In this document: positions 1-8,487 of the stretch, one piece after another | Numbering within the stretch: the stretch's first letter is position 1 | Layout of the letters: each line of letters opens with the position of its first letter | Assembly: GCA_963844115.1 (NCBI GenBank) | Contig: CAWJNN010000064.1 | Span: forward strand, 8,359-72,358 | DNA from: CS4-C045 sp963844115 | GTDB lineage: Bacteria > Planctomycetota > Planctomycetia > Pirellulales > UBA7805 | Reading direction: 5' to 3' | Length of the DNA stretch: 64,000 nt | Notes under the pieces: model-generated | Told to the model about the DNA's origin: nothing | The model's database searches: none | What the model saw: only the letters and a program-made list of their open reading frames with translations | Made by a program: the position numbers and the translations under genes

Positions 1-1009
1 GTCCGTAGTATTGCATGTAGTCAACTTTTCGTTCGATGGCTTCAATGACGGCGGCCGAAAAATTTGTTTTCTCAAATTGCTGGGCGCTGCCCAGGCCGCC
101 GGGGCTGAAGACATTGATCTCCATCAGCTTGTCGCCGACGATGTCCAGACCGACCAGGAACATGCCGTCCTGGACCAGCTTGGGGCGCACGATCTCCGCG
201 ATGTGCAGGATCGTGGCATCAACCTCCGCTGCCGCTTTCGTGCCGCCGGCGTGGATGTTGCTGCGCATGTCGCCACCACTGCGCACGCGACGAAACGCGG
301 CATACTTTCTGCCGATTCGCAACGGACGTCCGTTCATGACAAACAATCGCATATCGCCCTGCTCGGCCGCGGGAAGGTATTCCTGTGCGATGACATACCC
401 ATCGCGGCTGACCGCGTCGATCATTTGATTGAGATTGGGAATGTCGGTTTCGCGGACCAAAAAGACGTTCGCGCCGCCGGAACCCTGCAACGGCTTGATC
501 ACGATGGTTCCTTCTTCCTGCGCAAACGCTTTGATCTCTTCGCGATCGCGTGTGATCAGCGTACGAGGCCGCACATCTTCAGGAAAAAGCTGGAAGTACA
601 TTTTGCTGGAGGCCTTGGCCAGCCCGTTCGGGTCGCTCAGCACGATCACACCGCGGCGCATCGCCAGGCGAGCGAACTCGGCCGCCACGGTGGAAGCCCA
701 GGGACGCCCGAGATAGTCGTCGGAAGGTACGTTGCGCAGCATCAGCACGTCCAGTTCGTCCACTGTGATGCGACGACGGACTGCCGCCTTGCCTTGCAGG
801 TCGGCCGTATAACTCTCGGAACTCCCGTACCGCGGTTTGGGTACGGACGTGGCCCGGGCGCGAATCATATCATCAGGATCATAGGCCATGTCCCCCACGC
901 CCATAACCCATACCTCATGTCCGCGGTTCAGAGCGGCCTGCCCTAAACGGCTGGTCGTAAACTTACCCTCTTCCGTTTTGACATCGTTGACGATGAATCC
1001 GATTCGCAT
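1..1009 (-). CDS. Glutathione-synthase-like ATP-grasp ligase (3' end off window)
   Basis: The frame is open from ATG at 1009 to the left edge, giving about 336 residues with the C-terminus missing. It starts MRIGFIVNDVKTEE, like the next gene upstream, and is colinear with it throughout (roughly 75-80 percent identical by eye), so the two are tandem paralogs. ATP-grasp signatures are VIKPLQGSGGANVFLV near residue 170 and, near 305, the metal-binding DIVGDKLMEINVFSPGG. The GshB/RimK fold joins a carboxylate to an amine using ATP; the real substrate cannot be read from the sequence. It lies 69 bases after the stop of its paralog on the same strand and is probably the last visible gene of the amidohydrolase-QEGLA-ligase unit. 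Glutathione synthesis itself is doubtful because no glutamate-cysteine ligase is visible here. Confidence 0.85.
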   Translation of the reverse strand, partial: MRIGFIVNDVKTEEGKFTTSRLGQAALNRGHEVWVMGVGDMAYDPDDMIRARATSVPKPRYGSSESYTADLQGKAAVRRRITVDELDVLMLRNVPSDDYLGRPWASTVAAEFARLAMRRGVIVLSDPNGLAKASSKMYFQLFPEDVRPRTLITRDREEIKAFAQEEGTIVIKPLQGSGGANVFLVRETDIPNLNQMIDAVSRDGYVIAQEYLPAAEQGDMRLFVMNGRPLRIGRKYAAFRRVRSGGDMRSNIHAGGTKAAAEVDATILHIAEIVRPKLVQDGMFLVGLDIVGDKLMEINVFSPGGLGSAQQFEKTNFSAAVIEAIERKVDYMQYYG

Positions 1010-1078
1010 ATTATCGTGTCCTGAACTCTGAACCGTGAGAACTCTGAACTTTGACTTTTGAACGCCGAACTCTGGCCA

Positions 1079-2128
1079 CTACAACGTACACAAATCCACG
1101 TTGTCAAAATTGCGGCCGTAATATTTCATGTAATTCACTTTTCGTTCGAGCGCATGAATGACATATCTATTGAAATTTATCTTGGTAAACCGTTGAGCGC
1201 TTCCCAGTCCGCCTGGACTGAAGACGTTGATTTCCATCAGCTTGTCGCCCACGATGTCCAGACCGACCAGGAACATACCATCCTGAACCAGCTTGGGGCG
1301 GACAATTTCTGCGATGCGTAGCGCAACGTCGTCCACCTTCGCTTCGGCCAGCTTGCCGCCGGCGTGGATATTGCTGCGCATGTCTCCACCGGTGCGCACT
1401 CGTCGGAACGCGGCGTACTTGCCTTTCACTTGAAGTGGCCGGCCGTTCATAACGAACAAGCGCATGTCCCCCTCCGCAGCCGCCGGCAGATATTGCTGAG
1501 CGATCACAAAACCATCCCGGCTGACGGCGTCAATCATCTGGTTGATGTTGGGTAGATCGTCCGGGCGAACAAGAAAAACGCTTGCTCCGCCGGAGCCTTG
1601 CAAGGGTTTCAGAACGACATTGCCCCCTTCTTGCTGAGCGAAGGCCTTGATCTCGTCGTTGTCGCGTGTGATCAGCGTACGGGGCCGCACCTCTTCAGGA
1701 AACAATTGGAAGTACATTTTGCTGGAAGCCTTGGCCAGGCCGTTCGGATCGTTGACCACGATGACACCATGCCGCATGGCAATGCGGCCAAACTCGGCTG
1801 CAGCCGTCGTGGCCCAGGGGCGTTTGAGGACGTCGTCCGACGGTACGTTGCGCAGCATTAGCACATCCAGGTCATCCACGGTGACCCGCTGGCGAACTGC
1901 GTTCTTTCCCTGCAGTTCCGTCACGTAAGATTCCGAAGTCTTGAATCGCTTGTCCTTCCGAGCAGAACGCGCCCGAGCGCGAATCAATTCGTCTGGATCA
2001 TAGGCCAGATCGCCAACTCCAATTACCCAGGCATCGAGACCGCGCTGGTGAGCCTCGTGGGCCAATCGCATTGTGGTGAAGCCGGCTTCCTCCGTCATCA
2101 CGTCGTTAACCAGAAATCCAATTTTCAT
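1079..2128 (-). CDS. Glutathione-synthase-like ATP-grasp ligase
   Basis: This 349-residue protein begins MKIGFLVNDVMTEEAG, a GshB-type N-terminal pre-ATP-grasp domain. The ATP-grasp core carries VVLKPLQGSGGASVFLV (about residue 172) and the Mg-binding segment DIVGDKLMEINVFSPGG (about 305). Length and motifs fit the glutathione synthase/RimK family, which forms amide bonds through acyl phosphates. The ATG overlaps the TGA of the upstream QEGLA gene as ATGA, so translation is probably coupled. A close paralog follows directly. Genes of this type next to QEGLA and N-formylglutamate amidohydrolase genes suggest a dedicated amino-acid or peptide ligase rather than ordinary glutathione synthesis; that is inference. 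Confidence 0.88.
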   Translation of the reverse strand: MKIGFLVNDVMTEEAGFTTMRLAHEAHQRGLDAWVIGVGDLAYDPDELIRARARSARKDKRFKTSESYVTELQGKNAVRQRVTVDDLDVLMLRNVPSDDVLKRPWATTAAAEFGRIAMRHGVIVVNDPNGLAKASSKMYFQLFPEEVRPRTLITRDNDEIKAFAQQEGGNVVLKPLQGSGGASVFLVRPDDLPNINQMIDAVSRDGFVIAQQYLPAAAEGDMRLFVMNGRPLQVKGKYAAFRRVRTGGDMRSNIHAGGKLAEAKVDDVALRIAEIVRPKLVQDGMFLVGLDIVGDKLMEINVFSPGGLGSAQRFTKINFNRYVIHALERKVNYMKYYGRNFDNVDLCTL

Positions 2129-4050
2129 GAGTTGCTTTCTTTCAAGAGATCCAGAACACTTGCACCTTGCCGCAAACGTTCAAGGCGCTGCAAGGCATCA
2201 GGGTCATCCATGTACCGCGGCCTGAGTGGCGGCTTATGGAGTACCTTGCGGAATTGCAATTCGCGGACCAGTGGAATGTGTTCCGCAGCCATTTTCCCGA
2301 GGAAAAGTGGTTCGAGCGATCCGCCCTTGGCCAGATACTCCAACATGCGTTGCAGGCCGCGCAAATAGACGGCGTCCTTGGTAAGCCCGCCCCCACGGTA
2401 GACGCGCATGGTAATCATGTAGGCAGCGCGCTGAGCAAAATCGAACTCGCGATCCAACGTGCGATACGTGTCGACGAAGGTGGCACCGTCGCTTACCATG
2501 TGCGCGGCAATCACGCGCGCCGCCAACTGCCGAATTCGCGGCCGGTTTAATCCGCCCACCAGATACTCCGCTAACACGGCAAGGCCTTCCTGTAGCTCGT
2601 CATAGCCGGCCAGGCCGGAGTACAACTGCCGAAACGGCTGAGCCCGGCCGTTGAAATACGTCAGCAAGTGGGTGCCGACTTCGTGTTGCAGGAGAGCGTT
2701 TACCCGCGATGCGGGAAGCGTCGCGCTGTCGTTGATCAACAGCCGCCCGCGGGATACCATCAGGCCGGCTCCCTTTGAATTCACGCTGACCTTCGCGGTG
2801 AAGCCGTCATGCTGTTTTCGATAATAGGCAAATTCGGCTTCAGCCTGTTTGGCAAATTCTTCCGGAGTGACGGATTTCCCTTTCGCATCCTCACGACTGC
2901 GTGATGAAGTTTCATTCAAAATACGCTTCGCCAAATCGATCAGGTTGTCCGATATTCGACCGTACAGCTGCAAACTTCCGTGCAGGAAGCTTGGCGTGTT
3001 ACGATCCCGCAGCATGGTGATTTTGCGGTCCAGTTCCTCTTGTTTTTGTTGAAACAGATGATGTAGCGCCGGATCTTCCACACGTTCGATAGGAATCTTG
3101 TACAACTGCCGCTTGAGAACGGCCGGGTCCATCGGTATCGGGAGATAATGAAAGTCTGGTTCCCGTTCGAAATTCGACGCTTGGAAATCGCGCCATGCCG
3201 CATTGGAGTTAACGGGGGTGATCTGCAGCAGAAAGTCGAACGTGTTACTAACCGCCGCCAACTGTTCGTCAATTTCCCAGACGGCCTTGACGACAGCGCG
3301 GCGGCCCAGCGCATGGTAATGCGGCGGACTGTGTGTCGTCTGGCCGTCGACAAACTCGAAGATGCCGCGACGCAGTGCCAGGCCAAATCGGCGCCGCATG
3401 GTTCTGAGCAACATCGGATAGTCATGCCCCGTCTTGGGATCGCGATAGACCGGTGGAACGGAAATACCCACGGTCGAACAATTCAATTCACGCGCCCGTT
3501 CGCGACTGAGCAGGGGCGGCAAATCCGGCGGTGCGACTTTTGCCTCGCGCTGGATGTCGACGGCCACCGACTGTTTCATGACTTTGATCTTTTTGAGACC
3601 GCTGCTGAGTACTTCCACGGTTCGCGACAATGCAACGCTTTTTGGCGCACAAATCGCAAAACGTGGCGAAACCTCCGGCGCGCGTGGGTCATTCGATTTG
3701 CCACCGTCCGGAGCGGACCAGATCTCAACGATCAGGAAAGCACCGAACTCGCGGCCGAGAGCTTCTACCATCCGATCGATCAACCGCGTGAGATCCTCGC
3801 GTAAGTTTCGGTCACCGGGGGCTATCAGATAAGACGCCTCGCTTTTGACCAGATCTCGGGTACCGGAGTCATCCATGTCGGGAGGATCACGATAAACACA
3901 AAGGAACGGCAACTGCCGATCGATATGCAACCGACCACCGCCCGGCAACGTGCGGCGCACGCGCTGATTGGCGGCCAGGCGGGTGCAGATGATGTTGATT
4001 AACGTGTCGCTGATCGTCTTGGGTTTCTGCTTTCGCTTAGCCAACAGCAC
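2125..4050 (-). CDS. Flavohemoglobin expression-modulating QEGLA motif protein (DUF1704), metallopeptidase-like
   Basis: A 641-residue member of the DUF1704 family (PF08014). Two diagnostic segments are visible: LLQHEVGTHLLTYFNG, with an HExxxH zinc-binding motif near residue 455, and YDELQEGLAVLAEYLVGG near 485, whose QEGLA glutamate is placed like a third zinc ligand. The human relatives of this family (MATCAP, KIAA0895L) are tyrosine carboxypeptidases acting on tubulin tails and use such a motif, so a C-terminal peptidase role is plausible; the bacterial substrate is unknown. The start is GTG at 4050 with GGAGG about six bases upstream, overlapping the amidohydrolase stop by 14 bases. The stop overlaps the ligase start as ATGA. 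A paralog lies at 29894-31810 and a remnant of a third copy near 37.3 kb. Confidence 0.9.
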   Translation of the reverse strand: MLLAKRKQKPKTISDTLINIICTRLAANQRVRRTLPGGGRLHIDRQLPFLCVYRDPPDMDDSGTRDLVKSEASYLIAPGDRNLREDLTRLIDRMVEALGREFGAFLIVEIWSAPDGGKSNDPRAPEVSPRFAICAPKSVALSRTVEVLSSGLKKIKVMKQSVAVDIQREAKVAPPDLPPLLSRERARELNCSTVGISVPPVYRDPKTGHDYPMLLRTMRRRFGLALRRGIFEFVDGQTTHSPPHYHALGRRAVVKAVWEIDEQLAAVSNTFDFLLQITPVNSNAAWRDFQASNFEREPDFHYLPIPMDPAVLKRQLYKIPIERVEDPALHHLFQQKQEELDRKITMLRDRNTPSFLHGSLQLYGRISDNLIDLAKRILNETSSRSREDAKGKSVTPEEFAKQAEAEFAYYRKQHDGFTAKVSVNSKGAGLMVSRGRLLINDSATLPASRVNALLQHEVGTHLLTYFNGRAQPFRQLYSGLAGYDELQEGLAVLAEYLVGGLNRPRIRQLAARVIAAHMVSDGATFVDTYRTLDREFDFAQRAAYMITMRVYRGGGLTKDAVYLRGLQRMLEYLAKGGSLEPLFLGKMAAEHIPLVRELQFRKVLHKPPLRPRYMDDPDALQRLERLRQGASVLDLLKESNS

Positions 4051-4822
4051 CTATTTCCTCCGCGACTCCGTCCGCCGCCTTTTGGAGAGCCTGACTGATC
4101 GCGAACAGCTGATCTTGATCTGGGTGTCCGCTCCATTCATCCATAAAGACCTTCTTGAATTCAATAGCGATCGCGCAGACGTTGTTGGGAAACGCCTGAT
4201 GGATCCACGTCGGAAAATGTCCGCCAAAAAATTTGACGTTTTCACGGACGTCCAGGTGGCGTCCCTGATAATCATAGTTTCCTAGTTCCCGGATAAATCG
4301 ATCAACGACCGGCGCCCAGCGCCGGCGATCCATGCTGCCGGTGCCTATATTGACTTCGGGGTTTCCGTCGGCATCGGCTGCCGGCCCTTCGGGCCCGCCA
4401 CGCCGGTGGTTGTAGCTGTGAACATCAAAGACGACAACCCGATTGTAGCGTTCAACCAGCCGTGTCAGCAGCGCGTGGACATGATAATAGAAGGTATCCC
4501 AGGCGATCAGCGACCGTTCGGCAGCATCTTCCGCCAGCGGTTCCTTCCAAACTTGTAGTCCCCACGCGTCGTCTGGAGTACGGTAAACGGCGTTGTCACG
4601 CGGCCGATTCAGATCGACTTCGAACCGGGACCGCAAACCGACAATCCGAGTCGGTGCGATGGATGTCCACATGCCCGTAAAGGGATCCTCCTCACGCAGT
4701 CGATCGCTTTCCTCAATGGCAAGCAGGTCGATTAACTCGTCACGCACCGCATGGCCATCGTGGACCGCCGCTGCCACCAACGGTCCGTCTCCCACCTGTA
4801 ACTGCCAGATTGGCTGATCCAT
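4037..4822 (-). CDS. N-formylglutamate amidohydrolase family protein
   Basis: 261 residues of the N-formylglutamate amidohydrolase family (PF05013). The characteristic pieces are VVFDVHSYNHRRGG near residue 125, NIGTGSMDRRRWAP near 156 and FFGGHFPTWIHQAFP near 195; their histidines and acids are the expected zinc ligands and catalytic residues. The textbook role, removal of formyl from N-formylglutamate in histidine degradation, is not supported by the context, since no hut genes are visible. Instead it sits 28 bases after the pyruvate carboxylase stop and overlaps the QEGLA gene by 14 bases. That arrangement suggests a hydrolase acting on N-acylated or terminal glutamate in the same pathway as the ligases. 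An AAGGAG lies about 14 bases before the ATG. Confidence 0.88.
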   Translation of the reverse strand: MDQPIWQLQVGDGPLVAAAVHDGHAVRDELIDLLAIEESDRLREEDPFTGMWTSIAPTRIVGLRSRFEVDLNRPRDNAVYRTPDDAWGLQVWKEPLAEDAAERSLIAWDTFYYHVHALLTRLVERYNRVVVFDVHSYNHRRGGPEGPAADADGNPEVNIGTGSMDRRRWAPVVDRFIRELGNYDYQGRHLDVRENVKFFGGHFPTWIHQAFPNNVCAIAIEFKKVFMDEWSGHPDQDQLFAISQALQKAADGVAEEIGAVG

Positions 4823-4850
4823 AGTTCGTTTATTAGCTCCTTACCGCAAC

Positions 4851-7800
4851 CTATTCAATCACCAGCAACAGATCGCCCGTTTCGACCTGCGAACCCGGGG
4901 CAACGAGGACCCTGCTGACGCGGCCGTCTTTTTCGGCGACGATGGTGGTTTGCATTTTCATCGCTTCCAGCATCAACAACTTTTGGTCTTTGGCCACCTT
5001 GTCGCCCTCACGGACGTTCAACATAACGACCATCCCGGGCATGTGAGCGGCGACCTGACTCGGGTCCGTTGGGTCGGCTTTTTCGTGAATCGCGGAAATC
5101 TGTTCGAGGGAATGATCGACGACCGTCACGTCACGTGGTTGGCCATTTAGCTCGAAAAAGACCGTGCGGCGACCGTCCTGTGGCTCGCTGATTGCCGTCA
5201 TTTTAATAATCAAAGTCTTGCCCGGCTCGATCTCCACCTCGATTTCTTCGCCCGTTTTCGTACCATCGAAAAAGACCGGCGTCGGCAAAACGCTGGTGTC
5301 GCCGAAAAGTCGTTGGTGAGCGGCAAATTCGCGATAGACTTCTGGATACAACACGTACGACACAACATCGCGCCGCTGCGGCTTGCGCCCCAGGTCACGT
5401 TTTAGTTCTGCGGATGTCTGGTCGAAATCGGCAGGCGGAAGGGTTTCTCCCGGCCGTCCGCGCTGCGGCTTGTGGTCGCCGAGGATTCGTTTGCTGACGT
5501 CTGCCGGGAATCCACCCATCGGTTGACCCATGCTTCCATCCAGCAAGTCGATCACGGACTGCGGGAATGCCAGGATGCGATCGGCAGCCATCACGTCGCG
5601 AGTTGTCAGATCGTTGGTGACCAAAAACAATGCCATGTCCCCGACGGCTTTCGAAGTGGGCGTGACTTTGACGATGTCGCCAAGCAATTGATTTACTTCC
5701 GCGTAAGCGCGGCAAATATCCGGCCAACGCTCGCTTAGACCCAAAGCCCGCGCCTGCTCGAACAGGTTCGTGTATTGACCTCCCGGCATTTCGTGACGAT
5801 AAAGATCGGCGCCGGCGGCCAATACAGGACTTTCGAACGGCACGTAAAACTCACGAACCGCGCGCCAGTATCCGGCGATCGCATCGAGCGACTCGGCGGC
5901 GAGGTGGGTGTCACGTTCGGTAAAACGGAGGGCTTCGACCAGCGTATTGAGATTGGGTTGGGACGTGCCGCCGGACATCGGCGCCATTGCGGCGTCGGCA
6001 ATGTCGAGTCCCATGTCGGCAGCCTTCACGACGGATGCGGCTTGTACACCGGCAGTGTCATGCGTATGGAAGTGGATCGGAATGCCGATTTCCTGCTTCA
6101 GCGTTTTCACCAGGAGTTCAGCCGCATGCGGCTTGCACAGGCCGGCCATGTCCTTAATCGCCAGAATGTGAGCGCCCATCTTTTCCAGTTCGCGGGCCAG
6201 AGCGACATAGTATTTCAAATCATACTTTGGTCGGTTGGCGTCGAGGATGTCGCCGGTGTAGCAGATCGCAGCTTCGCAGATCGCGCCGCTTTTCAACACG
6301 GCTTCCATGGCGACGCGCATGCCGGCCGTATTGTTCAACGCGTCGAAGATGCGAAAGACGTCAATTCCAGCGTCGGCTGCTTCCTTGACAAACTCCTGCA
6401 CCACGTTGTCGGGGTAGTTGGTATATCCGACCGCATTGGACGAACGCAGCAGCATTTGAAACAGAATGTTCGGAATCCGCTCGCGCAGTTCGGTCAGACG
6501 CTGCCAGGGACATTCTTTCAAAAACCTCAGGGACGTATCAAACGTCGCTCCGCCCCACATTTCCAGCGAAAACAGGTCGGGACACAACTGGGCATACGTG
6601 CTGGCGATATTGAGCAAGTCGTATGTACGGAAGCGCGTGGCGAACAGCGATTGGTGGGCATCGCGGAACGTTGTGTCGGTGATCAGAAGCCGCTTCTCTT
6701 CGCGGAGACCGGCGGCAAACTTTTCGGGTCCCAAATCCAACAGGCGCCGTCGCATGCCGTCAGAGAGGGTAAAAGTCGCAGTTTCACACCGAGGAACCGG
6801 GGCAGGCGCGCGGCGTGTCGCCGCGGGACGATCCTTGACCAGCGGGTTACCGTTAACGACAGTTTCTGCGATGTAAGTCAGCAACTTTGTCGCGCGGTCG
6901 CGGAGTTCGGGAAACTCGAATAACGAGGGTGTCTCGTCGATGAAACTCGTCGTGAAACCGCCGGCCACAAACGTCGGATGCATCATCAGTTTGATGAGAA
7001 ACGGAATGTTCGTCTTCACGCCGCGGACGCGGAACTCTTGCAAACTACGCTCCATGCGCCGCGTGCAATCGACGAATTGACGACCCCACGCGGTGACTTT
7101 AACCAGCAGCGAATCGTAAAACGGCGTCACCACCGCACCCGAAAACGCCGAGCCCGCGTCGAGTCGAATTCCCATGCCGCTGGCGGATCGGTAATGCGAG
7201 ATCCGGCCGTGGTCCGGCACGAATCGGTTGGCTGGATCTTCCGTCGTTACGCGGCATTGCAGGGCGAATCCATTGGTCCGCACGTCGGTTTGTGACGTCA
7301 GTCCAATCTCCGGATCGTCCAACGCGGCGCCTTGCGCAATGAGAATCTGGGACTTCACAAGATCGATGCCGGTGACTTCTTCGGTCACGGTGTGTTCGAC
7401 TTGAATCCGCGGATTCACTTCGATGAAGTAAAATTCGTTGCCTTCCACGTCGACCAGGAACTCGACTGTGCCGGCGTTGTCGTAGCGGACTGCCCGCCCG
7501 ATCGACAAGGCCGCTTCGCAAATCTTCCCGCGCAGCGAGGGATCCAATGCAGGCGCCGGTGCGATCTCGACCACTTTCTGGTGCCGTCGCTGCAACGAGC
7601 AGTCACGTTCGAACAAATGGACCAGGTTGCCATGCTTGTCGCCCAGCAATTGGACTTCGATGTGCCGCGCACGGCGAATGAATTTTTCCAGGAAGACTTC
7701 GGAACTGCCAAATGCCGTTTGCGATTCGCGCTGGGCCGCGTCAAACGACTCGATGAAGTCAGCGGCCGCGTGCACGACTCGCATCCCGCGTCCGCCACCC

Positions 7801-8294
7801 CCATGAGCGGCTTTAAGAATCACGGGATAGCCCAGGGCATCGGCCGCCTTCTGTCCCTCGGCGACGTTTCGAATGGCCTGTGAGCTGCCGGCCAGGACGG
7901 GAACTCCGGCCTGCTCGGCGATCTTTCTGGCAGCCACCTTATCGCCTAGTTGCTGAAGCAGCTCCGGGCGCGGGCCCACAAAAATAATCCCGGCTTTTTC
8001 GCAGGCGTGTGCAAAGTCCGCGTTCTCCGAAAGAAATCCGTAACCCGGATGGATCGCATCAATCTGCTGCTGTAACGCCAGCGCGATGATCTGTTCGAAA
8101 TTCAAGTAAGATTTGAGAGGCTCGCCCGGTTTGCCAATCTCGTAGGCTTCGTCCGCCTTGAAGCGGTGCAGCGCATAGCGGTCCTCGTGAGAATAGATCC
8201 CGACCGTACGAATTCCCAATTCGTGCGTGGTACGAAAAACACGAATGGCAATTTCACTACGATTCGCGGCCAAAAGTCGCTTAATCATGCCCAT
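4851..8294 (-). CDS. pyc: Pyruvate carboxylase
   Basis: A full-length single-chain biotin enzyme that makes oxaloacetate from pyruvate, bicarbonate and ATP (anaplerosis, cytoplasm). Order of domains: biotin carboxylase with the glycine-rich GGGGRGMRVV loop and ERDCSLQRRHQKVVE; carboxyltransferase with DTTFRDAHQSLFATR and the metal-site segment HFHTHDTAG; then the carboxyl-terminal biotinyl domain with MLEAMKMQTT, where the lysine carries biotin. I choose ATG 8294 (protein MGMIKRLLAANRSEIA, 1147 residues): GTAGGA lies about nine bases upstream, and family N-termini begin close to this point, whereas the open frame reaches back to 8345 across a repeat. The amidohydrolase follows after 28 bases, so co-transcription is possible. 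Confidence 0.96.
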   Translation of the reverse strand: MGMIKRLLAANRSEIAIRVFRTTHELGIRTVGIYSHEDRYALHRFKADEAYEIGKPGEPLKSYLNFEQIIALALQQQIDAIHPGYGFLSENADFAHACEKAGIIFVGPRPELLQQLGDKVAARKIAEQAGVPVLAGSSQAIRNVAEGQKAADALGYPVILKAAHGGGGRGMRVVHAAADFIESFDAAQRESQTAFGSSEVFLEKFIRRARHIEVQLLGDKHGNLVHLFERDCSLQRRHQKVVEIAPAPALDPSLRGKICEAALSIGRAVRYDNAGTVEFLVDVEGNEFYFIEVNPRIQVEHTVTEEVTGIDLVKSQILIAQGAALDDPEIGLTSQTDVRTNGFALQCRVTTEDPANRFVPDHGRISHYRSASGMGIRLDAGSAFSGAVVTPFYDSLLVKVTAWGRQFVDCTRRMERSLQEFRVRGVKTNIPFLIKLMMHPTFVAGGFTTSFIDETPSLFEFPELRDRATKLLTYIAETVVNGNPLVKDRPAATRRAPAPVPRCETATFTLSDGMRRRLLDLGPEKFAAGLREEKRLLITDTTFRDAHQSLFATRFRTYDLLNIASTYAQLCPDLFSLEMWGGATFDTSLRFLKECPWQRLTELRERIPNILFQMLLRSSNAVGYTNYPDNVVQEFVKEAADAGIDVFRIFDALNNTAGMRVAMEAVLKSGAICEAAICYTGDILDANRPKYDLKYYVALARELEKMGAHILAIKDMAGLCKPHAAELLVKTLKQEIGIPIHFHTHDTAGVQAASVVKAADMGLDIADAAMAPMSGGTSQPNLNTLVEALRFTERDTHLAAESLDAIAGYWRAVREFYVPFESPVLAAGADLYRHEMPGGQYTNLFEQARALGLSERWPDICRAYAEVNQLLGDIVKVTPTSKAVGDMALFLVTNDLTTRDVMAADRILAFPQSVIDLLDGSMGQPMGGFPADVSKRILGDHKPQRGRPGETLPPADFDQTSAELKRDLGRKPQRRDVVSYVLYPEVYREFAAHQRLFGDTSVLPTPVFFDGTKTGEEIEVEIEPGKTLIIKMTAISEPQDGRRTVFFELNGQPRDVTVVDHSLEQISAIHEKADPTDPSQVAAHMPGMVVMLNVREGDKVAKDQKLLMLEAMKMQTTIVAEKDGRVSRVLVAPGSQVETGDLLLVIE

Positions 8295-8330
8295 GTTGGA
8301 TAATCCTACGTTCTGTCTCTCAATTGGAAC

Positions 8331-8393
8331 ATGGGAGGGAGCCACGCTCTCCCTCTAAAGTCATGGGAGGGAGCCACGCTCTCCCTCTAAAGT
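8331..8393. repeat. Two tandem 31-bp copies of a GGGAGGGAGCC palindromic repeat
   Basis: A 31-base unit beginning ATGGGAGGGAGCCACGCTCT occurs at 8331-8361 and again at 8363-8393, identical and separated by one base. Each unit contains an inverted repeat (GGGAG-GAGC with GCTCTCCC). It lies between the exchanger gene and pyruvate carboxylase and overlaps the longest possible 5' extension of pyc, which argues against that extension. It looks like a REP-type intergenic element. Confidence 0.8.
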
Positions 8394-8487
8394 ACAGAGC
8401 CTGCCGCCAGCCTACGAGCAGGCACAGGTTTTACGAGACACCAAATCGTATCCGCATAGCGTTCCGAAATCGATCCGGCAAATCCGT

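Noticed and set aside
11..946. Long plus-strand frame of 311 codons
   Set aside because: It is the antisense of the partial ATP-grasp ligase, whose motifs are unmistakable on the minus strand; same for plus frames at 1058-1861, 3148-3804 and 5775-6923.
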